DNA of 64,000 nucleotides, taken from NCBI GenBank assembly GCA_947502405.1, contig CANMZT010000004.1:62001-126000 (forward strand), read 5' to 3'. This document shows, piece after piece, positions 45,165 to 56,568 of the stretch; the first letter of the stretch is position 1, and the number at the start of each line of letters is the position of its first letter. Origin of the DNA: an uncultured Algibacter sp. Its GTDB lineage: Bacteria > Bacteroidota > Bacteroidia > Flavobacteriales > Flavobacteriaceae. Below the pieces are notes generated by a model, which made no database searches, was not told where the DNA came from, and worked only from the letters and a program-made list of their open reading frames with translations. The position numbers and the translations under genes are program-made.

Positions 45165-47090
45165 ATGAATCTATTAACCTACAAATTAAAACCTTTAATG
45201 TTATCGATACTTCTATCGATTCCATTTCTTTTGTTTTCTCAGAATAAACAAGAAGCATCTTGTGGTAACCTTACCTCTTCAAAATCTCTAGCATATTACC
45301 AAAGTATTAAACCTCAATTAAAAACATTTGAAACTGAGTTTTTGTCCGCTAATCATTCAAAAGGTACAATACCTACAAAAAATATAAATTCTATTCCTGT
45401 AAAAGTTTACATTATAAGAAACTCTGATGGTTCGGGAGGTCTAAGTACTTTAGATTTGGATGAGACTTTCTCAAATTTAAATGCTATATACAATGAAGCT
45501 CTTTTAGATTTTTTTATCTGTGATGGTATTGAATACATTGATGATGATGCATTATGTCATTTTAAAAGAGGTGATGAAAAGAGTTTTACAGACACACATT
45601 ATGTTCCCGGTTTAATTAATATGTATTTTACAGATTATATTGAAAACGAATCAAAAGAGAGTATTTGTGGCTATAGTGATAATATAGGTAGAAACGACAT
45701 CGTTGTAATGAAAAATAACTGTGCAACCAATGGATCTTCACTTGCGCATGAATTAGGGCACTTTTTCTCATTACTACATACACATGGAGCTGATAATAAT
45801 ACACAAACAACTGAATTAGTAGATGGCAGCAATTGTGATACGGATGGTGATGGTATTTGTGATACACCAGCAGACCCAAGACTAAGCTATAAAGTTAATG
45901 CCTCTTGCGAATATACTGGAAATCAAACCGATGCAAACGGCGATGTTTACACTCCAGATACTGGCAACATAATGTCTTATTCAACTAAAAGTTGTAGAAC
46001 ACATTTTTCTGAACAACAATTAGCCAGAATGTATGCGTATTATATGACTACAAAAAACTATTTGTCTTGTCCTTCTTTTAATGCTAATATAACTGTTAAC
46101 GAAAGTGAAACTTGTGATAATTCACTAACCGTTAATTTTGAGAGTATTTGTGAAAACATGACTGAATGGCAATGGGATATTAATGGTGATAATGAAATAG
46201 ATTATACTACTAAAAACCCAACACATACTTTTGAGTCTGGTATTTATGATGTAACCCTTACGGTATCAAACAAATCCAAAAGCATTAGAAAAAAATATAC
46301 AAACTTTATAAAAGTAGGCACACATACTGATCTTTTAGATGAAAGTTTTGAGGACTTTAATATGCTTGAAAAACACGGTTGGACAAGTAAAGATATAACC
46401 GGAAATGGTTACCATTGGTATTCAAACTTTGGTGATACCCAATCTGGTGAAACAGGTCCATTAGATTATATGAATTCTAAAAACGAATTAAACACATATA
46501 TCTTCGCAGAGGCCTCTGGTGCAAAACCAGGAGATATAGCAGAATTTATTTCACCATGTATTGATGTAAATTATCAAAACAGCGAACTGGAATTTTCATA
46601 CCATATGTTTGGTGAAGATATTGGAGAATTACATGTTGATATTAAAACAGATTCAGGTTATATTAATGATGTTATTGACCCTATTTATGGAAGTCAACAA
46701 GACCACCAAAGTGATGATTTTATTACCAAAAATGTCAATTTATCATCATATGCCAACGAAACTATAAAAGTACGCTTTAGAGCAGTTAGAGGAAACGGAT
46801 GGAAAGGTGATATTGCCATTGACAATATTTTGGTTAAAACAATTTATACACCAATAAGTGATAATATTTATAAAGTGTATCCAAACCCTATACAAGGCGA
46901 TTTACTTTATATTAAGAATAGTGATTTAGAAAATGTTTCTTCATTCACCATTACCAATCTAGTTGGACAACCCTTTATTTCAGGAACCGTTTCAAGCCAA
47001 CCAATAGACTTTAGTAGTTTGTCTTCAGGCACCTATTTACTTACCCTAACAAATGGTAAAACTAGAGTTATTAAAAAGATTATTAAGTAG
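45165..47090 (+). CDS. Secreted zinc metalloprotease with PKD and T9SS sorting domains
   Basis: A 641-residue protein of the pappalysin/M43 type. The zinc motif HELGHFFSLLH is at 195-205, with Ser in place of the usual Gly of HExxHxxGxxH. The Met-turn region NIMSYSTKSCRTHFSE follows at about 267. Disulfide-type Cys residues flank CDTDGDGICDTPADPR. A PKD domain covers about 315-390 (WQWDINGDNEIDYTTKNPTH). A beta-sandwich of the carbohydrate-binding type follows (GDIAEFISPCIDVNYQN). The C-terminal sorting domain starts IYKVYPNPIQGDLLY. ATG 45165 (MNLLTYKLKP) is preferred to 45150 because of the promoter box. It is exported by the type IX system and probably digests protein outside the cell. Confidence 0.87.
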   Translation: MNLLTYKLKPLMLSILLSIPFLLFSQNKQEASCGNLTSSKSLAYYQSIKPQLKTFETEFLSANHSKGTIPTKNINSIPVKVYIIRNSDGSGGLSTLDLDETFSNLNAIYNEALLDFFICDGIEYIDDDALCHFKRGDEKSFTDTHYVPGLINMYFTDYIENESKESICGYSDNIGRNDIVVMKNNCATNGSSLAHELGHFFSLLHTHGADNNTQTTELVDGSNCDTDGDGICDTPADPRLSYKVNASCEYTGNQTDANGDVYTPDTGNIMSYSTKSCRTHFSEQQLARMYAYYMTTKNYLSCPSFNANITVNESETCDNSLTVNFESICENMTEWQWDINGDNEIDYTTKNPTHTFESGIYDVTLTVSNKSKSIRKKYTNFIKVGTHTDLLDESFEDFNMLEKHGWTSKDITGNGYHWYSNFGDTQSGETGPLDYMNSKNELNTYIFAEASGAKPGDIAEFISPCIDVNYQNSELEFSYHMFGEDIGELHVDIKTDSGYINDVIDPIYGSQQDHQSDDFITKNVNLSSYANETIKVRFRAVRGNGWKGDIAIDNILVKTIYTPISDNIYKVYPNPIQGDLLYIKNSDLENVSSFTITNLVGQPFISGTVSSQPIDFSSLSSGTYLLTLTNGKTRVIKKIIK

Positions 47091-47095
47091 AAATT

Positions 47096-48127
47096 CTAAT
47101 TGCTTAAAATAGCTTTATTTATAGACTTTATTAAACTTGGGCCTTCATAAATAAAACCTGTATATATTTGAACGAGGTCTGCTCCAGCTTCTAATTTTTC
47201 AAGTGCATCTTCAGCAGAATGGATGCCTCCTACTCCAATTATTGGAAATGCTTTATTACTTTTTTCAGAAAGATATTGTATAACCTTGGTACTCTTTTCT
47301 TTTATGGGCTGCCCGCTTAAACCACCATTACCAATACTTTCAAGTTGCTCTTTTGAAGCTTTTAAGCCCGTTCTATCTGTTGATGTATTACTGGCTATTA
47401 CACCATCAAGATTAGTATCGCTTACCAATTCCACAATTTCATCTAATTGATTATTATTTAAGTCTGGTGCAATTTTTAATAAGATGGGTTTCTGTGTTTC
47501 AAACTTATTATTTGCCTTTTGTACAGCCCCTATTAATTCTTCTAAATAATCTTTATCGTTTAATTTTGCATGACTTCCAACATTTGGACAACTTACATTC
47601 AACACAAAATAATCAACATAAGGATGCAATGCATTAAAACACTCTAAATAATCCTTGGTATAATCTTCTGGTTTTGTAGTGGTGTTTTTTCCAATATTAC
47701 CTCCAATAATCAACTTCCCTTTATTGGTTTTAAGTTGTTCTATAGCAGCTTTTAATCCTTCATTATTAAAACCCATTCGGTTTATAATGCCTTTATCATC
47801 TTTTAATCGGAACAATCGCTTTTTAGGATTTCCAGCTTGCCCTTTTGGTGTTACGGTTCCTATTTCAATAAAACCAAACCCAAAATTTGCCAATTCATTA
47901 TACAATACTGCATTTTTATCAAAACCAGCAGCTAATCCTACAGGATTTTTAAATTTAAGTCCGAAAAGCTCTCTTTCTAATCGTGGGTCTTCAATAACAT
48001 ACAAACTTCTAAAAAGACTTTTAAAACCTGGTATTTTTGAAGTGACCTTTACTAAGAAAAATGTAAAATGATGAATTTTTTCAGGATCGAAAGAGAAAAA
48101 TAGAGGGCGAAGGAGTAATTTGTACAT
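47096..48127 (-). CDS. pyrD: Dihydroorotate dehydrogenase, quinone-dependent
   Basis: Class 2 FMN enzyme that oxidises dihydroorotate to orotate in pyrimidine synthesis, bound to the inner membrane and linked to quinone. The N-terminal helical extension [21 protein letters not shown] marks class 2. FMN-binding and catalytic blocks include [23 protein letters not shown] (catalytic Ser), [22 protein letters not shown] and [13 protein letters not shown] take ATG 48127 as the start because an in-frame ATG at 48145 lies within a TATTTTTG box (48150-48143). That gives 343 residues, normal for the class. It converges with the metalloprotease gene, 5 nt away. Confidence 0.95.
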   Translation of the reverse strand: MYKLLLRPLFFSFDPEKIHHFTFFLVKVTSKIPGFKSLFRSLYVIEDPRLERELFGLKFKNPVGLAAGFDKNAVLYNELANFGFGFIEIGTVTPKGQAGNPKKRLFRLKDDKGIINRMGFNNEGLKAAIEQLKTNKGKLIIGGNIGKNTTTKPEDYTKDYLECFNALHPYVDYFVLNVSCPNVGSHAKLNDKDYLEELIGAVQKANNKFETQKPILLKIAPDLNNNQLDEIVELVSDTNLDGVIASNTSTDRTGLKASKEQLESIGNGGLSGQPIKEKSTKVIQYLSEKSNKAFPIIGVGGIHSAEDALEKLEAGADLVQIYTGFIYEGPSLIKSINKAILSN

Positions 48128-48142
48128 CAAAATAATTTCATG

Positions 48143-48150
48143 CAAAAATA
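48143..48150 (-). promoter_or_regulatory. -7 box that decides the pyrD start
   Basis: Minus-strand TATTTTTG ends 15 nt before ATG 48127. The alternative upstream ATG falls inside it and would not be transcribed from this site. No proper -33 TTG is visible. Confidence 0.4.
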
Positions 48151-48246
48151 AGTTGAAATCTTTTAAATAAAAAATAGTGATACAGTTACTTGCTAACAGG
48201 TAATAATTGTAAATTACAACCCATTATAGCCATCAATTTCTTTAAT

Positions 48247-49488
48247 ATGATTTCAAAAGAACACATTATAAAACGTTTCATTAGCTACGTTACTATTGAT
48301 ACGGAATCTGACCCTAATTCAAATACAACACCTAGCACAGAAAAACAATGGGATTTAGCTAATAAATTAGCTGAAGAACTAAAACAAATTGGGATGACAG
48401 ATGTTAATATTGATAAGCATGCCTACATTATGGCAACACTACCTAGCAATGTAGATCATGAGGTTCCTACTATTGGATTTATATCACACTTTGACACCTC
48501 TCCAGATTTTACAGGAGCTAATGTAAACCCTAAAATTATTGAGAATTATGATGGTGAAGACATTGTTTTAAATGAAGCTGAAAATATTATTTTATCACCT
48601 GATTATTTTGAAGATTTATTACTTTACAAAGGGCAAACCCTAATCACAACAGATGGCACCACTTTATTGGGAGCCGATGATAAAGCTGGCATTTGTGAAA
48701 TTGTTTCGGCTATGGAGTATTTAATCAAGCATCCTGAAATTAAACATGGTAAAATAAGAGTTGGATTTACACCTGATGAAGAAATTGGTAGAGGCGCACA
48801 TAAATTTGATGTTGAAAAATTTGGAGCCGATTGGGCTTACACTATGGACGGTAGCCAAATTGGCGAACTGGAATATGAGAACTTTAATGCTGCCAGTGCA
48901 GTAGTAAAAGTAAAAGGTAAAATAGTACATCCAGGATATGCCAAAGATAAAATGGTAAACTCTATGTATATCGCCACTGAGTTTATTAATTCTATACCTA
49001 GACTTGAAACCCCAGAACATACGGAAGGTTATCAAGGGTTTTTCCATTTACATGATATAAAAGGCGAAGTTGAAGAAACCACATTGCAATATATTATCCG
49101 CGACCATGATAAAGAGCATTTTGAGGCTAGAAAAGAAGTTATGGTTAAATTAACCAACGAACTCAACAGACAATACGAGCGAGAAGTGATAACTACTGAA
49201 ATTAAAGACCAATATTACAACATGCGTGAAAAAATAGAACCTGTAATGCATATTGTTGATATTGCTGAAGAAGCTATGAAACAATTAAATATAGAACCTT
49301 TAATTAAAGCTATAAGAGGTGGAACTGATGGCTCGCAACTCAGCTATATGGGATTACCCTGCCCTAATATATTTGCTGGTGGACACAATTTTCATGGGCG
49401 TTATGAGTATGTACCTGTTGAAAGTATGATTAAAGCAACTGAGGTTATTTGTAAGATTGCAGAGTTAACTGTTTTGAAAAATTCTTAA
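48247..49488 (+). CDS. pepT: Peptidase T (tripeptide aminopeptidase)
   Basis: Cytosolic M20 metalloenzyme that removes the N-terminal residue from tripeptides. The 413-residue protein starts at ATG 48247 ([20 protein letters not shown]), the usual PepT N-terminus; the 19-codon upstream extension has no such match. Zinc ligands and catalytic residues are seen in [11 protein letters not shown] (His81, Asp83), [11 protein letters not shown] (Asp near 142), [10 protein letters not shown] (Glu178/Glu179), TMDGS and the C-terminal [12 protein letters not shown]. Confidence 0.95.
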   Translation: MISKEHIIKRFISYVTIDTESDPNSNTTPSTEKQWDLANKLAEELKQIGMTDVNIDKHAYIMATLPSNVDHEVPTIGFISHFDTSPDFTGANVNPKIIENYDGEDIVLNEAENIILSPDYFEDLLLYKGQTLITTDGTTLLGADDKAGICEIVSAMEYLIKHPEIKHGKIRVGFTPDEEIGRGAHKFDVEKFGADWAYTMDGSQIGELEYENFNAASAVVKVKGKIVHPGYAKDKMVNSMYIATEFINSIPRLETPEHTEGYQGFFHLHDIKGEVEETTLQYIIRDHDKEHFEARKEVMVKLTNELNRQYEREVITTEIKDQYYNMREKIEPVMHIVDIAEEAMKQLNIEPLIKAIRGGTDGSQLSYMGLPCPNIFAGGHNFHGRYEYVPVESMIKATEVICKIAELTVLKNS

Positions 49489-49630
49489 TAATTTAGAAAC
49501 TTGACTATGTAATAATTTTCAACTATTTTAGCTTAACATCGGTTATTAAATATTAAAACAATTTTGTATAAGCGAAACTTTATGTGTTATTAAAACTCAA
49601 CAGTCTAAATATTAATAAATTAAAATAATA

Positions 49631-50794
49631 ATGAAAATAAAACTAATATTTCTTTTAGCCTCAATTTTAAGTTTTAGTTGCTACGCTCAAATTTCTTTTC
49701 AAAATGGATATTATATTGATAATAATAATCAAAAAATTAATTGTTTAATTAAAAATCTTGATTGGGAAAGTAATCCAACTGAATTTAAATATAAACTAAC
49801 TGAAAATAGCGAATTAAATGAAAAAACAATAAAATCAGTTAAAGAATTTGGGATTCAAAACACTTCAAAATATGTTAGAAGTTCCGTAAAAATTGATAGG
49901 TCTAGTAACAAAGCTGAAGAATTAAATAATGAAAGAGGACCTACCTTTCAAGAAGAAGAACTCTTTTTAAAAGTATTAGTTGAAGGAAAATCTACTTTGT
50001 ATAGTTATGTAGACGGTAGCTTAACAAGATATTTTTATAGCATCGGAGAATCTAATATTGAGCAATTAGTATTTAAAAATTATACAACTCCTGAATATAA
50101 AATTCGAACAAATAATAGATTTAGAAATCAGATTTGGAATAATTTGAAATGCTCTGACATAAAAAAGAAAAAAGTAGAAAATTTAAAGTACAGAAAATCA
50201 GATTTGATCAATTTTTTTGTAGCATATAACAGCTGTAATAATGCAGAATATATCAACTTTGAAGAAAAACAAAAAAAAGATTTATTTAATTTGACTATAA
50301 GGCCACGATTAAATAGCGCTTCATTAGTATCTAATTATAGAAATCTTAATATTAAAAACGAACTAGGTTTTGGCTTTGGAATAGAAGCAGAATTTATTCT
50401 TCCTTTTAATAAAAATAAATGGTCACTTATAGTTGAGCCAACTTATCGAAGTTTTATAGTAGAAGAATCTGATGGAAATTTTGGAGATGTAGTTATTGAT
50501 TACAGTTCTATTGAATTCCATGCTGGTGCAAGACATTACATCTTTTTAAATGATAATTCGAAAATTTTTATAAATGGGTCATTAATTTATGATCTAACTT
50601 TAAATGATCCACGAATTGATTCATTGGAAATTACAACATCATCTAATTTTGCTTTTGGTTTAGGTTACAAGTATAATGATAAATACAGTATAGAGTTAAG
50701 GCTTCAAACCCCCAGAGAATTGTTAGGTTTTTATGCATTTAGAGGGGCGGACTATAAAACATTATCAATAATATTTGGATATTCTTTATTCTAA
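49631..50794 (+). CDS. Outer-membrane beta-barrel protein of unknown function
   Basis: A 387-residue protein with a signal peptide (1-20, ending FSCYAQ). The N-terminal 200 residues include a compact beta domain (YYIDNNNQKINCLIKNLDWE, KYKLTENSELNEKTIKSVKE) and a Lys-rich middle. The second half, from about residue 215, has alternating strands (LTIRPRLNSASLVSNYRN, FGFGIEAEFILPF, YRSFIVEES) ending in the aromatic tail IFGYSLF. It looks like a small barrel of the flavobacterial OMP type. No specific family was recognised. It is a single-gene unit. Confidence 0.75.
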   Translation: MKIKLIFLLASILSFSCYAQISFQNGYYIDNNNQKINCLIKNLDWESNPTEFKYKLTENSELNEKTIKSVKEFGIQNTSKYVRSSVKIDRSSNKAEELNNERGPTFQEEELFLKVLVEGKSTLYSYVDGSLTRYFYSIGESNIEQLVFKNYTTPEYKIRTNNRFRNQIWNNLKCSDIKKKKVENLKYRKSDLINFFVAYNSCNNAEYINFEEKQKKDLFNLTIRPRLNSASLVSNYRNLNIKNELGFGFGIEAEFILPFNKNKWSLIVEPTYRSFIVEESDGNFGDVVIDYSSIEFHAGARHYIFLNDNSKIFINGSLIYDLTLNDPRIDSLEITTSSNFAFGLGYKYNDKYSIELRLQTPRELLGFYAFRGADYKTLSIIFGYSLF

Positions 50795-50796
50795 AA

Positions 50797-50946
50797 TTAC
50801 AACACATAATACCGTATAAAAAAAATTGCTGGTGTTTTACTAAAAGAAAGGTCGTTCCACATTTTATAGATTTGAATTTCTTCGCAAATTCCTCCAACCC
50901 AAATCAGAAACTCTCCATGTAAAAACTCGTTAAACCAATCTCTCAA
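50797..50946 (-). pseudogene. Short protein-like remnant on the minus strand
   Basis: From TTG 50946 to a stop at 50797 the minus strand is open for 49 residues and reads like a real protein: LRDWFNEFLHGEFLIWVGGI then CEEIQIYKMWNDLSFSKTPA. Just upstream, the frame is broken by a stop after MNYCW. It may be the 3' end of a lost gene between the barrel protein and trmD, or a very small gene with a rare start. I do not recognise a family. Confidence 0.35.
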
Positions 50947-50996
50947 AATATTTCCTAAATTTCACCAACAGTAATTCATAACCACAAAAAAATAAC

Positions 50997-51677
50997 ATGC
51001 GTATAGACATCATAACCGTTTTACCAGAATTACTTAAAAGTCCGTTTGAAGCTTCTATTTTAAAACGTGCTATTGAGGCAGGTTTAGTAGAAGTTCATTT
51101 TCATAACTTAAGAGACTATACTTCTGATAGATACAAGTCTATAGACGATACTCAATTTGGTGGTGGTGCTGGTATGGTTATGATGGTAGAGCCGATTGAC
51201 AAATGTATTTCTGCATTAAAATCAGAACGTGATTATGACGAAATAATTTATATGACACCTGATGGTGAAACCTTAAAACAAGGCATTGCAAATCAAATAT
51301 CGCTCAAAGAAAATATTATTATTCTGTGTGGACATTATAAAGGTGTAGACCAACGCGTAAGAGACCAGTTTATAACGCGAGAAATTTCAATTGGAGATTA
51401 TGTATTGTCTGGTGGAGAACTTGGTGCTGCTGTACTTTGCGATGCTGTAATTAGATTAATACCTGGAGTATTAGGTAATGAAACCTCTGCCCTAACTGAT
51501 TCGTTTCAAGATGGTTTATTGGCACCTCCAATTTATACTAAGCCTAGAGACTATAAAGGTTGGAAAGTCCCAGAATTATTATTTAGTGGCAATTTTCCTG
51601 AAATTGAAAAATGGCGTGAAGAACAGGCTTATTTAAGAACTAAGGAACGACGACCAGATTTACTGGATGAAAACTAA
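50997..51677 (+). CDS. trmD: tRNA (guanine-N1-)-methyltransferase
   Basis: SPOUT methyltransferase that makes m1G37 in tRNAs and prevents frameshifting. The 226-residue length is usual. The knotted SAM site is visible in [32 protein letters not shown] and [10 protein letters not shown]; the catalytic Asp lies in [12 protein letters not shown]. The N-terminus [13 protein letters not shown] is typical. trmD is followed by a GyrI-like gene and, after two spacers, rplS, an arrangement known in Bacteroidota. Confidence 0.96.
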   Translation: MRIDIITVLPELLKSPFEASILKRAIEAGLVEVHFHNLRDYTSDRYKSIDDTQFGGGAGMVMMVEPIDKCISALKSERDYDEIIYMTPDGETLKQGIANQISLKENIIILCGHYKGVDQRVRDQFITREISIGDYVLSGGELGAAVLCDAVIRLIPGVLGNETSALTDSFQDGLLAPPIYTKPRDYKGWKVPELLFSGNFPEIEKWREEQAYLRTKERRPDLLDEN

Positions 51678-51678
51678 C

Positions 51679-52173
51679 ATGAAACAAACGCCAGCAATTA
51701 AAGAAATTACTGCTAAAACATTAGTTGGAAAATCTATGTCAATGTCGTTAATAGACAATAAGACATTCAATTTGTTTTCTGATTTTATGCCCATACGCAA
51801 CACAATAAGCAATATTGTCAGTAATGATATTTTTGAAGTTTTGGTATATAACGAAGCGTATTTTAAAAACTTTAACCCTAATAATACCTTTGTAAAATGG
51901 GCTACTGTTGAAGTTTTTAATGTTGAAGGTTTACCAAACGGAACATCTCAATTAAACTTAAAATCTGGTTTGTATGCTATGTTTACTTACAAAGGTTTAG
52001 CAAAAGATATTGGTGCATTAATGACTTATATTTACTCGGAGTGGTTGCCAAAGTCTGAATATGAGTTAGACCACAGACCTCATTTTAATGTTTTAGGAGC
52101 TAAATACAAAAACAATCATCCAGAATCAGAAGAAACGGTTTGGATACCTGTAAAGCTCCGTGTTAGAAGATAA
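51679..52173 (+). CDS. GyrI-like/effector-binding domain protein
   Basis: A 164-residue protein of the AraC effector-binding/GyrI-like superfamily. Blocks such as KWATVEVFNVEGLPNG, LKSGLYAMFTYKG and YELDHRPHFNVLGAKYKN, with the closing ETVWIPVKL, are typical of the SHS2-type fold. Stand-alone members are thought to bind small molecules or, in GyrI, to inhibit gyrase. The start at 51679 lies 1 nt past the trmD stop; an alternative ATG at 51667 overlaps trmD. Either way translation is tightly coupled to trmD. Confidence 0.8.
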   Translation: MKQTPAIKEITAKTLVGKSMSMSLIDNKTFNLFSDFMPIRNTISNIVSNDIFEVLVYNEAYFKNFNPNNTFVKWATVEVFNVEGLPNGTSQLNLKSGLYAMFTYKGLAKDIGALMTYIYSEWLPKSEYELDHRPHFNVLGAKYKNNHPESEETVWIPVKLRVRR

Positions 52174-52239
52174 ATATACTTTTGAAAACAAATAAACCGC
52201 GACTTGATTTATTAAACGAATAATTTCATTTAAAATTAA

Positions 52240-52746
52240 ATGACTGAATATATTCCGCCAATTAGAGAAAGATTAACTGAAGAATTAATTGAAATAGCTA
52301 ATTGTAAAGATGAAAATATTTGGCAAAAAGAAGCTACATATCAGGCGCAAAAAGAACTTATTCGAAGAAATGTTTCTGAAGAGCAACAGCAACTTATTAT
52401 ATCAAACAAAAATGCTCTATCAGAAGAGGAACATAAAGCTGAATTAGAACGCTTAGAAAAAAATAAAACCGAAAGCTATACTTTTTTTGAAATGATTTTT
52501 CTTTTCATTTTCGGTCCTATTATATTTTTTAATACATCATTTTTTTCGAACTATCATACCATTTTTACGCTTAGAGGTGAAAACTACTTTTTAAAATTTA
52601 AACAAAGAATTATAATTTTCATACTAAGTTTTAGTGCTTGGTTTCTATATACAAATTATTCGTATAAGAAATCTGAAAAGAAAAGGCTTGAAGAAATTGA
52701 AAAAATTGATATTTCTGATTGGGAAAAACTACATGGATACGACTAA
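52240..52746 (+). CDS. Hypothetical protein with two membrane segments
   Basis: A 168-residue protein. Residues 1-75 are charged and helical (RLTEELIEIANCKDENIWQK, LERLEKNKTES). Two hydrophobic segments follow (FFEMIFLFIFGPIIFFN near 80-97 and IIIFILSFSAWFLYTNY near 124-141). The C-terminus is charged (KKSEKKRLEEIEKIDISDWE). No family is recognised. It follows the GyrI-like gene by 66 nt. Confidence 0.65.
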   Translation: MTEYIPPIRERLTEELIEIANCKDENIWQKEATYQAQKELIRRNVSEEQQQLIISNKNALSEEEHKAELERLEKNKTESYTFFEMIFLFIFGPIIFFNTSFFSNYHTIFTLRGENYFLKFKQRIIIFILSFSAWFLYTNYSYKKSEKKRLEEIEKIDISDWEKLHGYD

Positions 52747-53073
52747 TTACTCTCGTGTTAAGGATAGAAGCGGCATCCTTTCTGCGAAGCTTTAAATGTT
52801 AGCATTTTAATTTTAGCTTATTTTTAATACTGTATAAAATCCTGAAACAAGTTCGGGACTGCTAAGCAGAAAAATACAGCGGATAGCCTGACTTTTTGCT
52901 AACATTAAACATGAATTAACCTATACATATTCCAGCAAAAAGAAACACCCAAAAAAATATAAATAAAACGTTGCAGATTATGAATTAATACTTATTTTTG
53001 CACCCAATTTCGGGTTAACCTCTGGCGAAAATCGTGAATGTTGTTCTGAATCAATACATTAAAATTTAAAGAT
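52747..53073. other. 327-nt gap with structured element, then rplS promoter
   Basis: A 10-bp inverted repeat, AATGTTAGCA (52795-52804) and TGCTAACATT (52897-52906), encloses a 92-nt loop. A local hairpin AAGGAT...ATCCTT starts near 52760. The phrases GATAGAAGCGGCATCC and ATACAGCGGATAGCCTGAC recall, from memory, a recurring intergenic element of flavobacteria. No T-tract follows directly. It is either a dispersed repeat or a structured RNA. Confidence 0.5.
52971..53000 (+). promoter_or_regulatory. Promoter of rplS
   Basis: TTG at 52971-52973, exactly 19 nt, then TATTTTTG at 52993-53000, a full match to the Bacteroidota consensus. The rplS ATG is 73 nt downstream, so the mRNA would have a leader of about 68 nt, where ribosomal protein autoregulation could act. 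Confidence 0.75.
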
Positions 53074-53424
53074 ATGGAATCTTTAGTAAAATTTGTACAA
53101 GACGAATTTGTAACAAGAAAAGAATTACCTGAATTTGCTGCGGGAGACACCATTACAGTGTACTACGAAATTAAAGAGGGTAATAAAACACGTACTCAGT
53201 TTTTTAGAGGTACAGTAATACAAAGAAGAGGTTCTGGAAGCTCAGAAACTTTTACAATTAGAAAAATGTCAGGATCTGTTGGTGTAGAGCGTATCTTCCC
53301 AGTTAATTTACCTGCATTACAAAAAATTGAAGTTAATAAACGTGGTAAAGTACGTAGAGCAAGAATTTACTACTTTAGAGGTCTTACTGGTAAAAAAGCC
53401 AGAATTACTGAACGTAGACGTTAA
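53074..53424 (+). CDS. rplS: Ribosomal protein L19
   Basis: A 116-residue 50S protein that sits at the 30S-50S interface. It has the KOW-like beta-barrel signature GDTITVYYEIKEGNKTRTQF, FRGTVIQRRGSGSSETFTIR and SVGVERIFPVNLP, and a basic C-terminus RRARIYYFRGLTGKKARI. It has its own promoter and terminator, so it is expressed apart from trmD here. Confidence 0.97.
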   Translation: MESLVKFVQDEFVTRKELPEFAAGDTITVYYEIKEGNKTRTQFFRGTVIQRRGSGSSETFTIRKMSGSVGVERIFPVNLPALQKIEVNKRGKVRRARIYYFRGLTGKKARITERRR

Positions 53425-53452
53425 TAATATACAGCTACATATAGCAGTATAT

Positions 53453-53483
53453 AAAGCCTTGAGATATTCTCAAGGCTTTTTTT
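53453..53483 (+). terminator. Terminator of rplS
   Basis: The stem AAAGCCTTGAGA / TCAAGGCTTT with a TATTC loop ends in seven T, 29 nt after the stop. Confidence 0.92.
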
Positions 53484-53733
53484 ATTAACAAAAGTTAACA
53501 AGTATGGTTTATAAGTAGTTGATATCTAAACAATTGAAAAATTTGTTTTTTTAAAATCTGATGTTATATTTACAATAGAAATAATGACAACCTTGGTTGG
53601 TTTCGCTACAACAACGAATTTGCATGATTTTCTAAATAAGGTAACGTTCTTTATATAATTGTTTTTGAGGTTTTATTGCGCCATGTGTATGCATGTGTAA
53701 ACAATAGACCATGACATTGCAAAAAGTACCACA

Positions 53734-53925
53734 ATGCGCAAGCAGTTGATAACTAGTGTGATGGAAAGCTTAAAAAGCAATAGTATTTTATATGCGGTTG
53801 TAATACAAGCAATGCTAATAACAATTTTGACACGAAAGTGAAGAGGGAGCGACAAGCATCAAGAAAACAATTACTCTGGAATATAATTGTAATAGGTCAA
53901 TACATTTTGAAAATTACTAATATGT
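53734..53925 (+). pseudogene. Possible remnant of a signal-peptide region
   Basis: ATG 53734 opens 35 codons: MRKQLITSVMESLKSNSILY then AVVIQAMLITILTRK. A shifted frame continues without stop as EEGATSIKKTITLEYNCNRS and IHFENY. The basic start, a long hydrophobic stretch and a following SIKKTITLE are reminiscent of the N-terminus of SusC-like TonB receptors. The match is weak, and chance is possible. Confidence 0.25.
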
Positions 53926-54025
53926 TCCGTTGAATTAACAAAAGCTTGAACTGAAAAGGTTTAGATGAAAATTTTAAACAAATATGGGTAGTAATACACA
54001 TTAGGTCACGCTAAGTTATTTCAAG

Positions 54026-54076
54026 AAAGCCATATCAAAGTAGATTTAGTTCTGCAGGGATATGGCTTTTGTTTTT
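54026..54076 (+). terminator. Hairpin terminator of an unidentified transcript
   Basis: The stem AAAGCCATATC (54026-54036) / GATATGGCTTT (54059-54069) has a 22-nt loop and a T-rich tail. No intact gene precedes it, so it may end a small RNA or mark the 3' end of a lost gene. Confidence 0.75.
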
Positions 54077-54193
54077 TATAAGATTAGAGTCTTTTTTTTA
54101 TTAAATTCTTATTGGCAAACCAACTTTTTACAATTCTTTTAAATCAAATCTTCCAAAACGTTTTCGTTGTTTTAAATAAACTATTTCATTGCC

Positions 54194-54201
54194 TAATTTT
54201 G
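54194..54201 (+). promoter_or_regulatory. Candidate -7 box for icd
   Basis: TAATTTTG matches TAnnTTTG; the nearest upstream TTG is 24 nt away, longer than usual. The icd ATG is 81 nt downstream. Confidence 0.4.
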
Positions 54202-54264
54202 TATATTCGCATCGCTAAAAATGAATCTACTATTTTCTATAATTTTTTTTAGCACCTTAAATAA

Positions 54265-56493
<2,229 letters not shown>

Positions 56494-56515
56494 TGTTTAT
56501 TAAAAACTATATCTT

Positions 56516-56548
56516 AAAAAGCTCCTGTTTCTAGGGGCTTTTTTTTAT
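56516..56548 (+). terminator. Terminator of icd
   Basis: The stem AAAAAGCTCCT / AGGGGCTTTTT with a GTTTCT loop ends in a T-run, 22 nt after the stop. Confidence 0.88.
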
Positions 56549-56568
56549 TTTTATAAAAAAATTGTTAG

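Noticed and set aside
48128-48145. The earlier in-frame ATG for PyrD
   Set aside because: It lies inside a likely -7 promoter box, and the usual class 2 N-terminus begins at 48127.
48190-48246. A 19-codon upstream extension of PepT
   Set aside because: The family N-terminus begins at ATG 48247; the extra residues have no counterpart in PepT.
53673-53855. 60-codon minus-strand frame between rplS and icd
   Set aside because: It is hydrophobic low-complexity sequence without start signals, and it opposes a better, though still weak, plus-strand reading.
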